From Ruminococcus flavefaciens (GTDB lineage: Bacteria > Bacillota > Clostridia > Oscillospirales > Ruminococcaceae): a stretch of DNA of 8,036 nucleotides. Each line of letters starts with the position of its first letter. Positions within the stretch are counted from its first letter, which is position 1. Position numbers and translations under genes: made by a program. The stretch is from assembly GCA_902792495.1 (NCBI GenBank), contig CADBAC010000199.1, positions 1 through 8,036 on the forward strand. The letters run 5' to 3'. The notes beneath the pieces were generated by a model. The model was given only the letters and a program-made list of their open reading frames with translations, did no database searches and had not been told where the DNA came from. Shown here in pieces: positions 6,827 to 8,036 of this stretch.

Positions 6827-7525
6827 TTGTCTAACATGAGTATTAAGCTTGATAATGACCGCATTTTCAAAAGCGGAAGCTATCCCGATATGCGCTCCGA
6901 AACTGTGACCGAACTGCCTGAGCCTGCTGAGATACAACGCAGCAAGCACTACAGTGTAGCCGAACACACAGTGAAGGAGACCACTATTCAAAGCGTTCTC
7001 CGCAATGCGGCGGACAAGCGTGTCATCGCTCTCAATTTTGCTAATGCAATGTATGCAGGGGGAGGCTATGTCCTCGGAGGCAATGCACAGGAAGAAAGCC
7101 TGTGCCGTGCCTCGCTCCTGTACTATACAATAAAAACTCAGAAAAAGTATTACCGCAGCAATCGTCTGCACATACTGCCCGATTACACGGATGTTATGAT
7201 ATATTCGGAAAATGTCCCTGTGATACGTGACGACAGGGGAGAGCTCCTCGGAACTCCTCTCAGCTGTGATTTCATCACCTGTCCCGCAGTTAACCGTTCA
7301 TTCGCTAAGTTCATGATGTCAGGCAAGCGTATCGACCGTATTATGCGCACAAGGATAAAACGGATAATAACTCTTGCTCTCATCAGAAAGCCCGATTTAC
7401 TTGTGCTCGGAGCTTTCGGATGCGGAATGTTCAGCAACAAGCGTGAAAAGGTGCTCCCCGTATTTGAGGAAATGATAAACAGCTATGTTCCCGATGATGT
7501 CGAGGTGATATTTGCTATCCCGTGA
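6827..7525 (+). CDS. Microbial-type poly(ADP-ribose) glycohydrolase (TIGR02452-like macrodomain)
   Basis: This protein should hydrolyse ADP-ribose polymers or related ADP-ribose conjugates on proteins or nucleic acids, by analogy with bacterial PARGs; the substrate here is unknown. The 232 residues contain the family signature: a strand ending LNFANA (69-74), the GGG loop (78-80), and seven residues later QEE (88-90), whose second Glu (E90) corresponds to the catalytic Glu of characterised bacterial PARGs. It continues ESLCRAS and ends with the macrodomain glycine-rich loop LGAFGCGMFSN (194-204). An N-terminal helical part (about 1-60) precedes the macrodomain. No signal peptide or membrane segment is seen, so it should be cytoplasmic. 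The start is TTG, supported by the preceding ribosome-binding site; ATG at codon 4 is the alternative. It follows aconitase by 21 nt without a terminator, so it probably shares that promoter, and precedes two membrane-protein genes. No ADP-ribosyltransferase gene is visible nearby. Confidence 0.88.
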   Translation: MSNMSIKLDNDRIFKSGSYPDMRSETVTELPEPAEIQRSKHYSVAEHTVKETTIQSVLRNAADKRVIALNFANAMYAGGGYVLGGNAQEESLCRASLLYYTIKTQKKYYRSNRLHILPDYTDVMIYSENVPVIRDDRGELLGTPLSCDFITCPAVNRSFAKFMMSGKRIDRIMRTRIKRIITLALIRKPDLLVLGAFGCGMFSNKREKVLPVFEEMINSYVPDDVEVIFAIP

Positions 7526-7526
7526 G

Positions 7527-7533
7527 AAAGGTG
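7527..7533 (+). promoter_or_regulatory. Ribosome-binding site supporting a second TTG start
   Basis: AAAGGTG, 7 nt before TTG 7541, is the only good site ahead of the 66-aa frame. The next ATG (7577) would lie inside the first hydrophobic helix and has no ribosome-binding site. Confidence 0.55.
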
Positions 7534-7540
7534 TGATATA

Positions 7541-7741
7541 TTGCAGGAAAACAGACTTAACGGTGCAATTACAACAATGGCTTTTCTCATGTTTATTCTG
7601 ATCGCTTTCTGGTGCATTAATATGTATAAGCATTACCGCACGGGAAGGTGGTCAAAGGGCAGCAAGATCATTGATATCACAGGACTTATCATGCTTCTGG
7701 CAGCATTCGGCGGAATGGTACTGCCCATGCTGAAAAGGTGA
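7541..7741 (+). CDS. Small two-helix membrane protein, 66 aa
   Basis: I do not recognise a family. Two hydrophobic helices (about residues 9-28, with FLMFILIAFW, and 43-63, with ITGLIMLLAAFGGMV) are joined by a short, strongly basic loop, KHYRTGRWSKGSK (30-42). By the positive-inside rule the loop should face the cytoplasm and both ends the outside, a simple membrane hairpin. The TTG start rests on AAAGGTG 7 nt upstream. It begins 15 nt after the glycohydrolase stop, and its own stop is 4 nt before the next ATG, so it is embedded in a tight co-transcribed and probably translationally coupled set. A partner or accessory subunit for the following membrane protein is plausible but unproven. Confidence 0.68.
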   Translation: MQENRLNGAITTMAFLMFILIAFWCINMYKHYRTGRWSKGSKIIDITGLIMLLAAFGGMVLPMLKR

Positions 7742-7745
7742 CAGT

Positions 7746-8036
7746 ATGGAAAAATACTACGATGAAGAAAAATCCGAAAAAGAATACAGGGCTGAAACAA
7801 AAGAATCAAGATCTCCGTATCGCTCAAAAGGGAATAAAGGATATTCGTTCGGAGAACGAAGTATGCTATTTCTTCGCTCAGGAGAAGCGCTTCTGTTTTA
7901 CATTCTGATCCATTCTCTCGGTACCTTTGCATTACAGACCATAGTATGTCTCATTTTTACAAACGATAAAGACATATTTCTGTTTTCGGGTGCAGTCGGT
8001 GCGATCATAGCAGGTACCATAGCTGCCATGATAAGG
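7746..8036 (+). CDS. Membrane protein with charged N-terminus, 3' end outside window
   Basis: The frame opens at ATG 7746 and is still open at the last base, giving 97 codons of an incomplete gene. The first 45 residues are very hydrophilic and charged (MEKYYDEEKSEKEYRAETKE, then SRSPYRSKGNKGYSFGERS), probably a flexible cytoplasmic tail. Hydrophobic helices follow at about 47-72 (ALLFYILIHSLGTFALQTIV) and 77-96 (FLFSGAVGAIIAGTIAAMI), so this is the start of a multi-pass membrane protein. AAAAGGTG (7733-7740) lies 5 nt before the ATG and overlaps the stop of the preceding gene. The visible part does not identify the family: no catalytic motif has appeared yet. A multi-pass enzyme or transporter downstream remains possible. 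Confidence 0.78.
   Translation, partial: MEKYYDEEKSEKEYRAETKESRSPYRSKGNKGYSFGERSMLFLRSGEALLFYILIHSLGTFALQTIVCLIFTNDKDIFLFSGAVGAIIAGTIAAMIR

Noticed and set aside
6737..7171. 144-aa minus-strand frame over the aconitase end and the glycohydrolase start
   Set aside because: It is antisense to two well-supported genes, with no recognisable motif or plausible ribosome-binding site.

Overview
The window looks like part of a Gram-positive Clostridia chromosome. A Ruminococcus-like relative (Oscillospiraceae) is my best guess, but this is an inference. It rests on strong AGGAGG-type ribosome-binding sites, several non-ATG starts (GTG, TTG, TTG), the lon-ysxC pairing known from Bacillus and its relatives, an aconitase of the single-chain clostridial type beginning MGLTLTEKIL, and moderate GC. 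All gene calls are on the + strand and the window is gene-dense.

Left part (1-4008): a housekeeping run of lon (5' end outside the window), ysxC and lysA, with 24-nt gaps, closed by a textbook intrinsic terminator. It combines protein quality control, 50S ribosome assembly and the last step of lysine synthesis.

Middle (4009-4867): a small, A+T-richer two-gene cassette. It holds an unrecognised 81-aa soluble protein overlapping by 4 nt a 131-aa two-helix membrane protein that resembles the DUF3592 layout. The cassette starts directly against the lysA terminator. At its other end is a 103-bp palindrome-ended element with perfect 18-bp terminal inverted repeats, MITE-like, whose left arm contains the stop codon of the membrane protein. 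An excellent sigma-A promoter for aconitase follows, with an imperfect 19-bp dyad over its -10 and start region.

Right part (4868-8036): aconitase is followed at 21 nt by a microbial-type poly(ADP-ribose) glycohydrolase (TIGR02452-like macrodomain), then at 15 nt by a 66-aa two-helix membrane protein, then at 4 nt by a membrane protein that runs off the right edge. The spacing suggests one transcript. Aconitase is the only classical metabolic enzyme in it. The ADP-ribose hydrolase followed by two tightly packed membrane proteins is the most interesting candidate for an uncharacterised functional unit, although the sequence alone does not prove a system. No tRNA, rRNA, CRISPR array, phage gene or transposase gene was seen.
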